A stretch of 64,000 nucleotides of DNA from Maritimibacter fusiformis (GCF_008086115.1 NZ_VSIY01000013.1:283074-347073); one strand, 5' to 3'; positions 1 to 9,866 are shown, numbered from the stretch's first letter. Translations and numbers: made by a program. Notes: generated by a model from the sequence alone, not told the origin.

Positions 1-595
1 CGCGGTTGTAGGCCACGCCGCCGCCGGTGCCGCCCAGCGTATAGGCGGGCCGGATGATCGCGGGCAGGCCGACCTCGTCCAGCGCGGCCATGGCGCGTTC
101 CATGCCGGCGCGCAGGTCGAACTTGCCATTCGGCAGTTTCGGGGCCGCGACGATGGTGGCCTTGGGGTTCTCGATGCCCAGCCGGTCCATCGCCTCGCGA
201 AACAGCTTGCGGTCCTCGGCCATCTCGATGGCCTCGCGCTTGGCGCCGATCAACTCGACGCCGTGCTCGTCCAGCACACCCATGTCGGCCAGCGCCAGCG
301 CGGTGTTCAGCCCGGTCTGCCCGCCCATGGTCGGGAGCAGCGCGTCGGGCTTTTCCTTGGCGATGATCTTGGCGACGACCTCGGGGGTGATCGGCTCGAT
401 ATAGGTGGCGTCGGCCATTTCCGGGTCGGTCATGATCGTGGCGGGGTTCGAGTTGACCAGGATCACCCGGTAGCCTTCCTCGCGCAGCGCCTTGCAGGCC
501 TGGGCGCCGGAATAGTCGAACTCGCACGCCTGCCCGATGATGATCGGTCCCGCGCCGATGATCATGATGGACTTGATATCGGTTCTTTTGGGCAT
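1..595 (-). CDS. carB: Carbamoyl-phosphate synthase large subunit, N-terminal part (cut by window edge)
   Basis: The large subunit makes carbamoyl phosphate from bicarbonate, ATP and glutamine-derived ammonia for arginine and pyrimidine synthesis. The 198 visible codons are the start of the first ATP-grasp half. The protein opens [20 protein letters not shown] and continues with [39 protein letters not shown] and, at the edge, TLGGTGGG, all standard for CarB. The ATG at 593-595 fits the usual CarB N-terminus. About 900 residues lie outside the window. Nothing looks damaged. Confidence 0.98.
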   Translation of the reverse strand, partial: MPKRTDIKSIMIIGAGPIIIGQACEFDYSGAQACKALREEGYRVILVNSNPATIMTDPEMADATYIEPITPEVVAKIIAKEKPDALLPTMGGQTGLNTALALADMGVLDEHGVELIGAKREAIEMAEDRKLFREAMDRLGIENPKATIVAAPKLPNGKFDLRAGMERAMAALDEVGLPAIIRPAYTLGGTGGGVAYNR

Positions 596-659
596 GGTCT
601 CACCTGAAGCAGCGGGTCCGGCACGCGGGCCGGGCCGGCCGCGCGCAAATTCTCGTGGG

Positions 660-1943
660 TTATAGACGCGAGCGCTCCGGGTGCAAGGGCCGATTGGCCG
701 GGCCCGGGCGTCGGGACAGCCAAAACACCAAGGCAAGCAGCCCCAGAGCGACCGCCAGATGCAATCCGGCCTGCGGGAAGGTCAGCGCCGGAACGCGCGC
801 CATCCACAGAAACAACGGCAGCGAAAGCACCGCCGCGACCGCCAGCGCCACCGTGACGGTCCGGGCCGGTGTCAGAAACACGACCAGCCCCGGCAGCATC
901 AGCGCCGGAAGGATCAGGTAGTGTAGCCAGGGCAGCGGGTTGGTCACAACCGCAAGCAGCAGCATCGCGAACAGCCGCGCCCAGATCCGGGGCCGCTTGC
1001 GCAGGGTCCGGGTCATGCCCCAGATCGCCACCGCCCCGGCGATCAGAACCAGCCGCATTACCCAGCCGATCCAGACCGGCTCCGGCTCCAGCACCGGCAG
1101 CGGCACCGACCAATAGGCGGTGCCGTCGATCACCGCGCCGATCTGGTAGAGCATCATTTCCAGCCCCGCCGAGGTGCGCGAAATCATCACGCTGTCGTCA
1201 AGGGCGGCGAGTTTGGCGAGGAACGCCTGGTGCATCGGCCAGCCCGCCATCAGAACCGAGGCCGCGGCCAGTGCACCGCCCACCACCACAAAGGCGGCGA
1301 GCGCGCGCCAGCGCCGCTCCATCACGAAGATCACGACCAAAAGCGCAGGACCAAGCTTCATCGCCGCCGCCAGCGCCAGAACAGCGCCCGCCCCCAGGTC
1401 GCGGCGCCCGGCGAGCAGAACGAAGGCCAGCAGCGTCACGAACGAGACGATGATCTGCGGCTGGCCCAGCCACAGCCCGAAGAACCCGAAGCCGCTGCCC
1501 ACGCCCAGCGCAAGCGACAGCGCGGCCCATGTGCCAAACCCGATCCGGCTCGACCCGATCAGGCGGAACGACAGCCAGATCGTCCCGGCAAGGGCCGCGA
1601 TGTTGAGCGCGTTGACGGCGTCGAAGAAGCCTTGGGCCGACACCCGCTCGACCACCGGCGCCAGAAGCGCCGCCCAGAGCGGCGGGTAGAGATAGGGCGT
1701 GAGTTTGCCATCGGGGTTGCCCTGGGACGCGGCCAGCGCCGCCCACGCGGCAGGCGGATCGACGACGCGGATATTCGCGCCGGGCAGATACACCAGGTCG
1801 GGGTCGCCCTGCCCGATGAAATGCGCGGCGAAATAGATCGCCGTCAGGTCGACCGACCACGTGCCGCGCAGAAACAGCCACAGCCCGACCGAGGCCAACG
1901 CGACGATGGCCCAGCCCAGAATGACCTGCGCGCGCGGGGTCAC
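660..1943 (-). CDS. Glycosyltransferase family 87 (DUF2029) integral membrane protein
   Basis: A 427-residue protein of about ten hydrophobic segments, beginning with a transmembrane helix near residues 8-25 followed by a luminal-type loop containing [20 protein letters not shown]. This early acidic loop and the multi-pass layout match GT87/DUF2029 proteins, which are thought to transfer sugars from polyprenyl-phosphate donors on the periplasmic face; the substrate is unknown. The start codon is GTG at 1941-1943. It sits 65 bases downstream of carB on the same strand and probably forms its own unit. Family call is by resemblance, so moderate confidence in function. Confidence 0.75.
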   Translation of the reverse strand: MTPRAQVILGWAIVALASVGLWLFLRGTWSVDLTAIYFAAHFIGQGDPDLVYLPGANIRVVDPPAAWAALAASQGNPDGKLTPYLYPPLWAALLAPVVERVSAQGFFDAVNALNIAALAGTIWLSFRLIGSSRIGFGTWAALSLALGVGSGFGFFGLWLGQPQIIVSFVTLLAFVLLAGRRDLGAGAVLALAAAMKLGPALLVVIFVMERRWRALAAFVVVGGALAAASVLMAGWPMHQAFLAKLAALDDSVMISRTSAGLEMMLYQIGAVIDGTAYWSVPLPVLEPEPVWIGWVMRLVLIAGAVAIWGMTRTLRKRPRIWARLFAMLLLAVVTNPLPWLHYLILPALMLPGLVVFLTPARTVTVALAVAAVLSLPLFLWMARVPALTFPQAGLHLAVALGLLALVFWLSRRPGPANRPLHPERSRL

Positions 1944-2051
1944 ACCGCCGCCCGCGTTGTCGAAAGATGTGGTCGCGCTGTCACTGACCGATGCCCGTAT
2001 CGCCGCCTCCGGCCCGACACTAGCGCATCTTCGGGATCACACAACCGCGCG

Positions 2052-3290
2052 CTATTCGGCCGCCTTGGCGTGGGTATGCGCCCGGTCATGCGCCGCGTCG
2101 CGATAGAGATAGTCGCGGGTGATCGGCGCGGCGGTCATGTGTTTGCCGATCTGGACCTGGTAGACCAGCAGCGTGCCGACGCGGAAACTCGCCTCCATCG
2201 ACAGCAGGTAATAGCGCCACATCCGCACGAACCGTTCGTCATAAAGGGCGCGGGCCTTGTCTTCATTGGCCATGAACCGCTCATACCAATGGCCGAGCGT
2301 CTTGGCGTAATGCAGCCGCAGCACCTCGATATCGGTCGAGACCAACTCGGCCCGGTCGACCGCGCGCTGCATCTCTGACAGCGCCGGGGTATAGCCGCCG
2401 GGGAAGATGTATTTCACGATCCACGGATCGGATTCGTTGGGCGGGCCGACATGGCCGATCGAATGGATCAGCGCCAGCCCGTCATCGCTGAGGTGATCGC
2501 GGACAAAGCGGAAATACTCGTCGTAATGCGGCACGCCGACATGTTCGAACATCCCCACCGACACGATCCGGTCAAAGCTCTCGGGCACCTGGCGATAGTC
2601 GGTCAGCCGGAACTCGACCCGGTCCGACAGCCCCGCCTCTTCGGCCCGGCGCACCGCCACCGCGTGCTGTTCCCTGGACAGGGTCACCCCCACGACCTTG
2701 GCGCCGTAATCGCGTGCCAGCGTCAGCGCCATGCCACCCCAGCCGCAGCCGATATCGAGCACCCGCATCCCCGGCTCGATCAAGAGCTTTTTCGCGATAT
2801 GCTGCTTCTTGGCCTCCTGGGCTTCGTCCAGCGTCATGTCCTCACGCGCGAAATAGGCGCAGGAATACTGCCGGTCGGCATCCAGGAACAGGTCGTAAAG
2901 CTCGCCCGACAGGTCATAGTGATGCGCCACGTTGGCCTGCGCCTTGCCCACCGGCGCAAACTGGCGAAACCGCCGCGCCATCATCCGGCCCAGATCCAGC
3001 GGGCGCTGGAACCACGGCGCGCCGGCGCGGTTGATGTTGGGGATCATGAAGTCGAAAAAGGCCCGCAGATCGTCGTTCTCGACCTCGAAGGTGCCGTCCA
3101 TATAGGCCTCGCCGACCGCCAGGTTCGGACTGCGCAATATCCGCCCCGGCAGCCTGGGGTCCTTGACCGTGACCCCCAGCTCCGGCTCGCCCTGTCCATA
3201 GCGTTTCGTGCGTCCATCGGCGAATGTCACCCGCAACGTGCCCACTTGCACGATATGCGAAAGTAGGTGATCCAGAAAAACGCTCCTCAT
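2052..3290 (-). CDS. cfa: Cyclopropane-fatty-acyl-phospholipid synthase family methyltransferase
   Basis: A 412-residue SAM-dependent enzyme that would methylenate cis double bonds of membrane phospholipid acyl chains. It has an N-terminal lipid-binding part (to about residue 120), then a Rossmann methyltransferase core with the SAM motif VLDIGCGWGGMALTLA, followed by the CFA signatures VGMFEHVGVPHYDEYF and HSIGHVGPP. Length is near the family norm of about 380-410. The ATG at 3288-3290 has a strong upstream AAGGAG. It is divergent from aspS. CFA synthase is the best call; related C17 or tuberculostearic-type methyltransferases cannot be excluded. Confidence 0.9.
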   Translation of the reverse strand: MRSVFLDHLLSHIVQVGTLRVTFADGRTKRYGQGEPELGVTVKDPRLPGRILRSPNLAVGEAYMDGTFEVENDDLRAFFDFMIPNINRAGAPWFQRPLDLGRMMARRFRQFAPVGKAQANVAHHYDLSGELYDLFLDADRQYSCAYFAREDMTLDEAQEAKKQHIAKKLLIEPGMRVLDIGCGWGGMALTLARDYGAKVVGVTLSREQHAVAVRRAEEAGLSDRVEFRLTDYRQVPESFDRIVSVGMFEHVGVPHYDEYFRFVRDHLSDDGLALIHSIGHVGPPNESDPWIVKYIFPGGYTPALSEMQRAVDRAELVSTDIEVLRLHYAKTLGHWYERFMANEDKARALYDERFVRMWRYYLLSMEASFRVGTLLVYQVQIGKHMTAAPITRDYLYRDAAHDRAHTHAKAAE

Positions 3291-3485
3291 AGCGGTCTCC
3301 TTTCACGCCGGCCTCCGGCCGGTCTCTGGTAACTGGCGACTCACCACGCCTCGGGAACCTCAACCCCTTGCTACCGCGCCAGTTTTTACCGTCATATGGC
3401 ACAGATGTTTTTCCATTCGGCCTCGAATGTAAACCATTTTCCCGCAAATGCTGGCCGATGGGCGGGTCCGGCCCGGCGATCAGGG

Positions 3486-3514
3486 TTGACTTTCCACCGG
3501 CGGCACGGTGTATC
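3486..3514 (+). promoter_or_regulatory. Putative sigma-70-type promoter of aspS
   Basis: TTGACT (3486-3491), 17 bp, TGTATC (3509-3514), placed about 35 bases before the aspS ATG. The -35 is good and the -10 weak (three of six consensus positions). The region 3291-3548 holds no gene and must also carry the cfa promoter, which I could not identify. Confidence 0.45.
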
Positions 3515-3548
3515 GCCCCGGACCACACACAGCGTTCCGAGGACCATC

Positions 3549-5327
3549 ATGCACCCCTTTCGCAGCCATACCTGCGCAGATCTGCGCAAATCCGACGTCG
3601 GCGACACCGTCCGGCTCTCGGGCTGGGTGCACCGTGTCCGCGACCACGGCGGCGTGCTGTTCATCGACCTGCGCGACCACTACGGCATCACCCAGGTGCT
3701 GGCCGACAGCGACAGCCCGGTGTTCGCCGAGGTCGAGAAACTGCGCTCGGAATGGTGCATCCGCATCGACGGCAAGGTGCTGGCGCGTGACGAAAGCCTG
3801 GTGAACCCGAAACTGCCCACCGGCGAGATCGAGGTGTTCATCCAGGACATGGAAGTGCTGGGCGCCGCCGAGGAACTGCCGCTGATGGTGTTCGGCGACC
3901 AGGAATACCCCGAAGAAACCCGGCTGAAATACCGCTACCTCGACCTGCGCCGCGAGGCGATGCAGGAGAACATGAAACTGCGCTCGGATGTCGTTGCCTC
4001 GATGCGGCGGCGGATGTGGGACCAGGGGTTTCGCGAATACCAGACGCCGATCATCACCGCCTCGTCGCCCGAGGGCGCGCGCGATTTCCTCGTGCCGTCG
4101 CGCCTGCATCCGGGCCGGTTCTATGCCCTGCCGCAGGCGCCGCAGCAGTTCAAGCAACTGCTCATGGTCTCGGGCTTTGACAAGTATTTCCAGATCGCGC
4201 CGTGTTTCCGCGACGAAGACCCGCGCGCCGACCGCTCGCCCACCGATTTCTACCAACTCGACATGGAGATGAGCTTCGTCACCCAACAGGAGGTGTTCGA
4301 TACCATCAAGCCGGTGCTGCAAGGCGTGTTCGAGGAATTCGCCGACGGCAAGACCGTCGACAGCGTCTGGCCGCAGATCAGCTATCGCGACGCGGCGCTA
4401 TGGTATGGCACCGACAAGCCCGACCTGCGCAACCCGATCAAGATGCAGGACGTGTCCGAGCATTTCCGCGGCTCCGGCTTCGCCATCTTCGCCAAGCTGC
4501 TGGAACAGGACGGCACCGAGATCCGCGCGATCCCCGCCCAGGGCGGCGGCTCGCGCAAGTTCTGCGACCGGATGAACGCCTTTGCCCAGAAAGAGGGGCT
4601 GCCGGGGATGGGGTATATCTTCTGGCGCGACGGGGCCGATGGATTGGAAGCCGCCGGCCCCCTTGCCAAGAACATCGGCCCGGAACGCACCGAGGCGATC
4701 CGTCAGCAGCTTGGCCTTGGCGTCGGCGACGCGGCGTTTTTCCTTGGCGGCAAGCCCAAGGGTTTCCAGCGCGTCGCCGGGCTGGCGCGCGACGTGATCG
4801 GGGCCGAGCTTGGCCTGACCGACGAAAACCGTTTCGCCTTTGCCTGGATCGTCGATTTCCCGATCTACGAACAGGACGAGGAAACCGGCGACATCGACTT
4901 CGAGCACAACCCGTTCTCGATGCCGCAGGGCGGGCTTGAAGCCCTCGACGGCGACCCGCTCGAGGTGCTGGGCTGGCAATACGACTTGGCGTGCAACGGC
5001 GCCGAGATCCTCTCGGGCGCGATCCGCAACCACAAGCCCGAGATCATGTTCCGGGCCTTCGAAATCGCGGGCTATGGCGAGGACGAGGTGCGCAAGCGGT
5101 TCGGTGGACTGGTCAACGCCTTCAGATACGGCGCGCCGCCGCACGGCGGATGCGCCGCCGGGATCGACCGCATCGTGATGCTGCTGGCGGGCGAGGAAAC
5201 CATCCGCGACGTGGTGCTGTTCCCGATGAACCAGCGCGCCGAAGACCTGATGATGGACGCCCCGTCAGAACCGACCAACGAACAGTTGCGTGAACTGCAT
5301 CTGCGGGTGGTGACGGAAGACCGCTGA
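3549..5327 (+). CDS. aspS: Aspartate-tRNA ligase
   Basis: 592-residue class II aminoacyl-tRNA synthetase charging tRNA-Asp (possibly also tRNA-Asn if non-discriminating). N-terminal OB-fold anticodon domain contains [24 protein letters not shown]; motif 2 is visible as [21 protein letters not shown]; motif 3 as [17 protein letters not shown] near the C-terminus; the bacterial GAD insertion lies between motifs 2 and 3. An upstream in-frame ATG at 3396 would add 51 residues lacking homology, so the start MHPFRSHTC at 3549 is chosen; it fits the family start and the promoter position. Confidence 0.98.
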   Translation: MHPFRSHTCADLRKSDVGDTVRLSGWVHRVRDHGGVLFIDLRDHYGITQVLADSDSPVFAEVEKLRSEWCIRIDGKVLARDESLVNPKLPTGEIEVFIQDMEVLGAAEELPLMVFGDQEYPEETRLKYRYLDLRREAMQENMKLRSDVVASMRRRMWDQGFREYQTPIITASSPEGARDFLVPSRLHPGRFYALPQAPQQFKQLLMVSGFDKYFQIAPCFRDEDPRADRSPTDFYQLDMEMSFVTQQEVFDTIKPVLQGVFEEFADGKTVDSVWPQISYRDAALWYGTDKPDLRNPIKMQDVSEHFRGSGFAIFAKLLEQDGTEIRAIPAQGGGSRKFCDRMNAFAQKEGLPGMGYIFWRDGADGLEAAGPLAKNIGPERTEAIRQQLGLGVGDAAFFLGGKPKGFQRVAGLARDVIGAELGLTDENRFAFAWIVDFPIYEQDEETGDIDFEHNPFSMPQGGLEALDGDPLEVLGWQYDLACNGAEILSGAIRNHKPEIMFRAFEIAGYGEDEVRKRFGGLVNAFRYGAPPHGGCAAGIDRIVMLLAGEETIRDVVLFPMNQRAEDLMMDAPSEPTNEQLRELHLRVVTEDR

Positions 5328-5356
5328 CCGGGCGGACGGGCCGCGATCCGGCCCGC

Positions 5357-5833
5357 TCAGTCCTCGAGGTGATCGGCCAGCTTGTCCTCGACCAGGGTCA
5401 CTTCCTTCGCCTTGCGCTCGCGAAACCGCGTGCCGTAGCCTTGGGTTTCGGTCTCCGGTATGACCTCGCGCGCGCGGGCGAAGATCTCGTTTTCCTCTTC
5501 GTCCATGTGGTGCCGGTAGTCCTCGTCAAGCTTGTGAAACTTGTTGAGCCAGCCGGACGAGGCCATGTCCATGTTGTCCAGTTCCTCCATCAGGTCGTCG
5601 AGCCCGGCGTGTTCCTCGACCGAATGGCGGGCCGCGTCCTGGCCCCAGGTTTTCGACATCAGCCGGGAATAGAACGTCTCTTCCTCGGCGGCGGCATGGG
5701 CCTTGACGTCGCAATAGAAGGTCCGCCAGGCGGTCTTGCGGTCCTTCGAGGCGCCGGAGGTGTCGGCGATCCGGCTCAGCAGCTCGCGGTGGCGGTCGTG
5801 GTCGGCCTTGATGGCCTCGTAGATCGAAGTCAT
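5357..5833 (-). CDS. Hemerythrin HHE domain protein
   Basis: 158 residues, soluble, mostly helical. Metal-ligand type histidines and acids appear in order: the N-terminal ADHDRHRELL, then HAAAEEETFYS, then HSVEEHAGLDDLMEEL and HKLDEDYRHHMDEEENEIF, the pattern of a four-helix HHE cation-binding domain holding a di-iron site. Such proteins are linked to oxygen, NO or oxidative-stress handling. ATG at 5831-5833 has GGAGA five bases upstream, so this start is preferred over longer in-frame ones. Convergent with aspS. The tail is charged (FRERKAKEV). Exact role unknown. Confidence 0.9.
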   Translation of the reverse strand: MTSIYEAIKADHDRHRELLSRIADTSGASKDRKTAWRTFYCDVKAHAAAEEETFYSRLMSKTWGQDAARHSVEEHAGLDDLMEELDNMDMASSGWLNKFHKLDEDYRHHMDEEENEIFARAREVIPETETQGYGTRFRERKAKEVTLVEDKLADHLED

Positions 5834-5969
5834 GTGGGTCTCCATCTGGGTGTTGCTGTCAAGGCAACGCGCCGATCCCGCTGTCGGTTCCCGGATAGGC
5901 GCGGCGCAAGGCGAAAAAGCGGCGCGCTCTGCCAAGCGCGCCGCCCTGCCCTTCGATCCACTCACGAGA

Positions 5970-6158
5970 TCAGCTGGGGGTAACCTCTGTCTGCAGCCCG
6001 CGACGGGCGGCATCGTCCGACATCCGGCCATAGGCCGGCGCGGCCACGCTGGCCGCAATCGAAACGGTCAGAACCACGACGCCGGTGGCAAACACCAGCC
6101 AGTCGATCGCGGCGCTGTCGAGCCGGTTGTCGGTGAAACGGTTGAAAACTTTCGACAT
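5970..6158 (-). CDS. Small single-span membrane protein, unknown function
   Basis: 62 residues beginning MSKVFNRFTDNRLDSAAIDW, followed by one hydrophobic helix (about residues 18-40, LVFATGVVVLTVSIAASVAA) and a short polar tail. The ATG at 6158 has AGGGG eight bases upstream; another ATG six bases earlier is possible but badly spaced. The N-terminal DSAAIDWLV motif before a TM helix recalls small Flp-like or unannotated Rhodobacterales proteins, but I do not recognise a named family. It is the only coding candidate between 5834 and 6313. Confidence 0.6.
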   Translation of the reverse strand: MSKVFNRFTDNRLDSAAIDWLVFATGVVVLTVSIAASVAAPAYGRMSDDAARRGLQTEVTPS

Positions 6159-6313
6159 CCTCATTTCCCCTGTGGCGTGTCTGGATTGTGGCCGCGAAAT
6201 CTGGCGGCAATGCGGTCGGTCTGGGCCAAAACCCGGACGGATTCGGGGATTCCCGGTGGCGGGCCTGTGCGCATTGCCCTATTGCTGGCCGGGGGAGCAA
6301 ACCGGGGGCGGAA

Positions 6314-7033
6314 ATGGCCGAGGATCGTGACATCGGCGCGCCGGTCGCAGGCTGGCAGCCGCCGCCTGCGCCACGCGGCGAGGCGCTGGACGGGCGCTAT
6401 GCCCGGCTTGAGCGGCTGTCGGCGGACAGACATGCGGCCGACCTGTTCAAGGCCAACAGCGTGTCGGACGCGATCTGGGATTTCCTGCCCTATGGACCCT
6501 TTGCCTCGTCGGCGGCCTACCACCGCTGGATGCGCGAGACGACAGCCGGGGACGATCCGCTGTTCTATGCGATCCAGAACCGCGACAGCGGCCAGTGGCA
6601 GGGGGTGGCAAGCTATCTTCGGATCACGCCGCAGGCCGGATCGATCGAGGTCGGGCACATCAACCTGTCGCCGGCCCTGCAACGCACGCGCGCCGCGACC
6701 GAGGCGATGTATCTGATGATGCAATGGGCGTTCGAGGCGGGATACCGGCGTTACGAATGGAAGTGCGACGCGCGCAACCTTGCCTCGCGCCGGGCGGCGC
6801 AACGGCTGGGGTTCAGCTATGAAGGCACGTTCCGGCAGGCCACGGTGGTCAAGGGCCGCAACCGCGACACGGCGTGGTTCGCCGTGATCGACGCGGAATG
6901 GCCCGGGCTGAAAGAGGCGTTCCGGGGGTGGTTGTCGCCCGCCAATTTCGATGCCGATGGCCGCCAGATCGAGCGTCTGGGCGACCTGACCCGGCTGGTG
7001 CGGGTGGCGGACGATCCGGCCCTGCACCGCTGA
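6314..7033 (+). CDS. GNAT family N-acetyltransferase (RimJ/RimL type)
   Basis: 239 residues. The fold runs from LDGRYARLERLSADRHAADL through the acceptor strand GVASYLRITPQAGSIEVGHI to the acetyl-CoA region TRAATEAMYLMMQWAFEAGY and the closing RAAQRLGFSYEGTFRQATV, all typical of RimJ/RimL-like acetyltransferases. WPGLKEAFRGWL near the end is common in the subgroup whose members act on free amino acids or protein N-termini; the substrate is not predictable here. Start ATG at 6314 is preceded by GGGGGCGGAA, the best ribosome site in the frame. Faces the response regulator gene convergently. Confidence 0.9.
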   Translation: MAEDRDIGAPVAGWQPPPAPRGEALDGRYARLERLSADRHAADLFKANSVSDAIWDFLPYGPFASSAAYHRWMRETTAGDDPLFYAIQNRDSGQWQGVASYLRITPQAGSIEVGHINLSPALQRTRAATEAMYLMMQWAFEAGYRRYEWKCDARNLASRRAAQRLGFSYEGTFRQATVVKGRNRDTAWFAVIDAEWPGLKEAFRGWLSPANFDADGRQIERLGDLTRLVRVADDPALHR

Positions 7034-7035
7034 CA

Positions 7036-7728
7036 TCAGACCGCCTGCGCCCGCGACAGGCGTTCCTCGACCAGATCGACCACGCGCCTGCGGGCACCTT
7101 CCGCGCCGCTCAGGGCAAGCTGGCCAGCCGCCGCGGCGAGGGCCGGGTCATGGGCGCTGATGGCGAGGCCGGACAGAAGTTGCGCGATATAGGCGCGCGC
7201 GCCGCTGCCGTCACCGCGCAGCATCTCGGCCACGTGGTGCAGATCGTCGGCCAGCGCCACGGGGTCCGGCAGGATTCGGTCGCCCGACACCGCACGCGGA
7301 CCGGACGGCAGCACACCGCCCGGCAGCGCCGCGAGCAACGCCTGCTGAAACCAGGCGAGGCTTTCCACAGGCTTGGCGAGGAAGGCATCGGCCCCGGCGG
7401 CGCGCGCCGCCGGTTCGGCCTCGGGATCGCCGCTCATGCCCAGGATCGCCGGCACCCGGGGTCGTGCGCGCGCCAGTTCGGCGATCAGGTCGGTGCCCGA
7501 TCCGTCGGGCAACCCGATATCCACGATCACCACCGAGGGGCGGTAAACGGCCAGGTGCCGGTGCGCGGCGGCCAGGCTGTCGGCCCGCCTGATCCGGGCG
7601 CCCGAGCGGATCGACAACAGCCGGATCGCCTCGGACGCAAATCGGCTGTCCTCGACCACGAGCACGGTCAGCCCTTGCAACGGGCGGTCGGGGTTTCCCG
7701 GTGGCAGATAGAAACGGTCATCGCTCAT
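7036..7728 (-). CDS. Receiver-domain response regulator with helical C-terminal tail
   Basis: 230 residues. A REC domain spans about residues 20-140: acidic pair E26/D27 in VLVVEDSRF, phospho-acceptor D70 in VVIVDIGLPDG, S99 in LGMSGD and K119 in DAFLAKPV, so the phosphorylation site is complete. The remaining 90 residues are helical and contain no DNA-binding or enzymatic domain I recognise; an Hpt-like or protein-interaction role is possible. No kinase gene is adjacent. ATG at 7728 has AAGGG nine bases upstream; the in-frame ATG at 7737 directly abuts that SD and is rejected. Divergent from mce. Confidence 0.85.
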   Translation of the reverse strand: MSDDRFYLPPGNPDRPLQGLTVLVVEDSRFASEAIRLLSIRSGARIRRADSLAAAHRHLAVYRPSVVIVDIGLPDGSGTDLIAELARARPRVPAILGMSGDPEAEPAARAAGADAFLAKPVESLAWFQQALLAALPGGVLPSGPRAVSGDRILPDPVALADDLHHVAEMLRGDGSGARAYIAQLLSGLAISAHDPALAAAAGQLALSGAEGARRRVVDLVEERLSRAQAV

Positions 7729-7812
7729 GGCATTCATCCCTTTCGCCACCAGCCAAACACGAAACTCCTTAAAGGGTGGTAAAGCACCGCGCGCGCCCTT
7801 AACCGGCCACCC

Positions 7813-7841
7813 TTGCGGCGGCGCGGGCCGGCGGGCATAAC
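7813..7841 (+). promoter_or_regulatory. Putative promoter of mce-DUF1467
   Basis: TTGCGG (7813-7818), 17 bp, CATAAC (7836-7841), the -10 matching consensus at four of six positions. It lies 27 bases before the mce start codon and ends before the mce Shine-Dalgarno GGAGAG. Confidence 0.5.
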
Positions 7842-7867
7842 CGGGCCGAACCTGGATGGAGAGCCCG

Positions 7868-8272
7868 ATGATCGGACGTTTGAACCATGTGGCCATCGCC
7901 GTGCCCGACCTCGAGGCGGCGGCCGCGCAATACCGCGACACGCTGGGCGCCGATGTCGGCGCACCGCAGGACGAACCCGATCACGGCGTGACCGTGGTGT
8001 TCATCACCCTGCCCAACACCAAGATCGAGCTGCTCTATCCCCTGGGCGACACCTCTCCGATCGCGGGGTTTCTGGAAAAGAACCCGGCAGGCGGCATTCA
8101 CCATATCTGCTACGAGGTCGAGGATATCATCGCCGCGCGTGACCGGCTGAAGGCCGCTGGCGCGCGGGTGCTGGGCACCGGCGAGCCGAAGATCGGCGCG
8201 CATGGCAAACCGGTCCTGTTCCTGCATCCCAAGGATTTCAACGGCTGCCTGGTCGAATTGGAGCAAGTCTGA
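7868..8272 (+). CDS. mce: Methylmalonyl-CoA epimerase
   Basis: 134-residue VOC/glyoxalase-fold enzyme interconverting (S)- and (R)-methylmalonyl-CoA, used in propionyl-CoA assimilation and in the ethylmalonyl-CoA pathway. Visible are IGRLNHVAIAVPDLEAA with the first metal His, EPDHGVTVVFI, TKIELLYPLG with a metal Glu, AGGIHHICYEVEDI with the second His pair, and KPVLFLHPKDFNGCLVELEQ carrying the last acid. Start ATG at 7868 follows GGAGAG with good spacing; the ATG at 7856 is rejected. The stop overlaps the ATG of the next gene by one base, so the two are translationally coupled. Confidence 0.95.
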   Translation: MIGRLNHVAIAVPDLEAAAAQYRDTLGADVGAPQDEPDHGVTVVFITLPNTKIELLYPLGDTSPIAGFLEKNPAGGIHHICYEVEDIIAARDRLKAAGARVLGTGEPKIGAHGKPVLFLHPKDFNGCLVELEQV

Positions 8273-8553
8273 TGTCGGTCACCGCCGGCCTGGTCATGTT
8301 CATCGTGATCTGGTTCATGACGATGTTCATCGTCCTGCCGATCCGCGCCCGCAGCCAGGCCGAGGATGGCAGCGTCGTGCCCGGCACCCCCGAGGGCGCG
8401 CCGGCCAATTTCCGGCTGGGGCGCACGGTTCTGATCGTGACGCTCTGGGCGGTGGGAATCTGGGCGATCTGCGCCGGTGTGCTGCTGTCGGGCTGGATCT
8501 CGGTCGAGGATCTCGACTGGATGAACCTGCTGGACGAGCGAATCCCGAACTAG
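8272..8553 (+). CDS. DUF1467 family membrane protein
   Basis: 93 residues with two transmembrane helices (about residues 3-23 and 51-76) joined by a polar loop containing VLPIRARSQAEDG, the DUF1467 signature. Function unknown. It begins inside the mce stop codon (TGATG), an arrangement common in alphaproteobacteria. Its stop codon overlaps the stop codon of the convergent EI24 gene by four bases (8550-8553), leaving no room for an intergenic terminator. Confidence 0.88.
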   Translation: MSVTAGLVMFIVIWFMTMFIVLPIRARSQAEDGSVVPGTPEGAPANFRLGRTVLIVTLWAVGIWAICAGVLLSGWISVEDLDWMNLLDERIPN

Positions 8554-9245
8554 GCGGGCCGCCCCGCCAGCCGGTGATACATGTGGGTGAAGGTCGCCGC
8601 GCCGATCACCGGGATCAACAGGTTCACGACCGGGATCGTCAAGGGCACCGCCATCAGCGTGCCGGCAACCCAGATCTGGGCGGTATGACGCTTGCGCATC
8701 CGGGTCGCGCCCTCGCGCCCCTCGCGTCGCATCGCCGCCATCTGGAAGAATTCCCGGCCCAATAGATAGCCGTTCACCACCCAGAACAGCACCGGCGCCA
8801 GCGGTCCGACGAAGAACAACAGGATCAGCGCCACCAGGTTCACGCCGATGGTGACGAGGATCAGGCTGGTCGAATCCCGCAGCGTATCCATAAGCGGCAC
8901 CGAACCGACCTTGGGCAGGCCGGGGTAATAGCGGTCCTCGACCGCCGCCGCCACATCATCGAGAAAAATGCCGGTGAAGGCGGCGGCAACCGGCACCATC
9001 AGCACCACCGACAGCACCAGCATCAGACCCACCGTCGCCCAGCTTGCCACGTTGTCGAGCCAGTTCACGTCGCCGATCCACGGCAGGCTGACCGTGTCGG
9101 GCACGAACAACCCGACCAGCCAGGCAAACCCCACCGTCGCCACCGCCAGAAGCGCGATGGTCAGGCCGACGCCAAGCAGCAGAACCCGGCGAAAGCGCGG
9201 GTCGGTCAACTGGCCCAGCGCCTTGGCGAAATCCGAAAACATCAT
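8550..9245 (-). CDS. EI24/CysZ-like integral membrane protein
   Basis: 231 residues with about five hydrophobic segments, and GIFLDDVAAAVEDRYYPGLP plus VNGYLLGREFFQMAAMRRE in the loops, the typical signature of EI24-domain proteins (CysZ family). CysZ is a sulfate permease in Escherichia coli, but in alphaproteobacteria this family is found away from cys genes, so sulfate transport is only a possibility. ATG overlaps the stop of the upstream nitroreductase by the ATGA arrangement (9242-9245), so they form an operon. Confidence 0.85.
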   Translation of the reverse strand: MMFSDFAKALGQLTDPRFRRVLLLGVGLTIALLAVATVGFAWLVGLFVPDTVSLPWIGDVNWLDNVASWATVGLMLVLSVVLMVPVAAAFTGIFLDDVAAAVEDRYYPGLPKVGSVPLMDTLRDSTSLILVTIGVNLVALILLFFVGPLAPVLFWVVNGYLLGREFFQMAAMRREGREGATRMRKRHTAQIWVAGTLMAVPLTIPVVNLLIPVIGAATFTHMYHRLAGRPA

Positions 9246-9820
9246 GTGTTCACCCAGGTGGTGATCGCGTCGATATCCGGGCGCGGGCGTTCCGGCGGGG
9301 CGACGGTCTCGGTGCCGATATGGATGAAGCCGGCGAGACTTTCGTGTTCGGCAAGGCCAAGCCCGTCGCGCAGGAAATCGCGGTCATGGGCGGCATAGCT
9401 GGTCAGCCAGTTGGCGCCCCAGCCCGAGGCCAGCGCCGCGTTCAGCATTGCAAGGCAGACCGCGCCGGCGGAATAGACCTGCTCGATCTCGGGCACCTTG
9501 TCCGAGGCGACCGGCGAGGTGACCACGGCCACCGCGAGATCGGCATCGGCGAACTGGCGCCGGGCCTTTTCGACCTTCTCGGGCTCCACCCCCAGCGCCT
9601 GCCCGCGTTCGACGGCAAGCCCCGCCAGCCGGTCCAGCGACGCGCCTTGCAGCACGATGAAGCGCCACGGCTCGAGCTTGCCGTGATCGGGCGAGCGTGC
9701 GGCGGCGGTCAGGATCGGGGCAAGTTCCTCTGCGGTCGGCACCGGGGCCTTGAGGGTCTTGGCCGGGCGCGAGCGGCGGGTGAGCAAAAAATCCAGCGCG
9801 GACTGGTTTCTGTCGGGCAT
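9242..9820 (-). CDS. Nitroreductase family flavoprotein (YdjA-like)
   Basis: 192-residue FMN enzyme. FMN-binding residues are suggested by LLTRRSRPAKTL at the N-terminus (RRS), APILTAAARSPDHGKLEPWR, AVCLAMLNAALASGWGANWL and the closing GFIHIGTETVAPPERPRPD. The compact length matches YdjA rather than NfsB. Physiological substrate unknown; quinones or nitroaromatics are usual in vitro. ATG at 9820 has GGAG six bases upstream, preferred over the in-frame start at 9844. Coupled to the EI24 gene downstream. Confidence 0.9.
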   Translation of the reverse strand: MPDRNQSALDFLLTRRSRPAKTLKAPVPTAEELAPILTAAARSPDHGKLEPWRFIVLQGASLDRLAGLAVERGQALGVEPEKVEKARRQFADADLAVAVVTSPVASDKVPEIEQVYSAGAVCLAMLNAALASGWGANWLTSYAAHDRDFLRDGLGLAEHESLAGFIHIGTETVAPPERPRPDIDAITTWVNT

Positions 9821-9866
9821 GTTAGTCTCCTTCACATGGCCCATGTCGGGGTTGGGGCGGCCAAGG

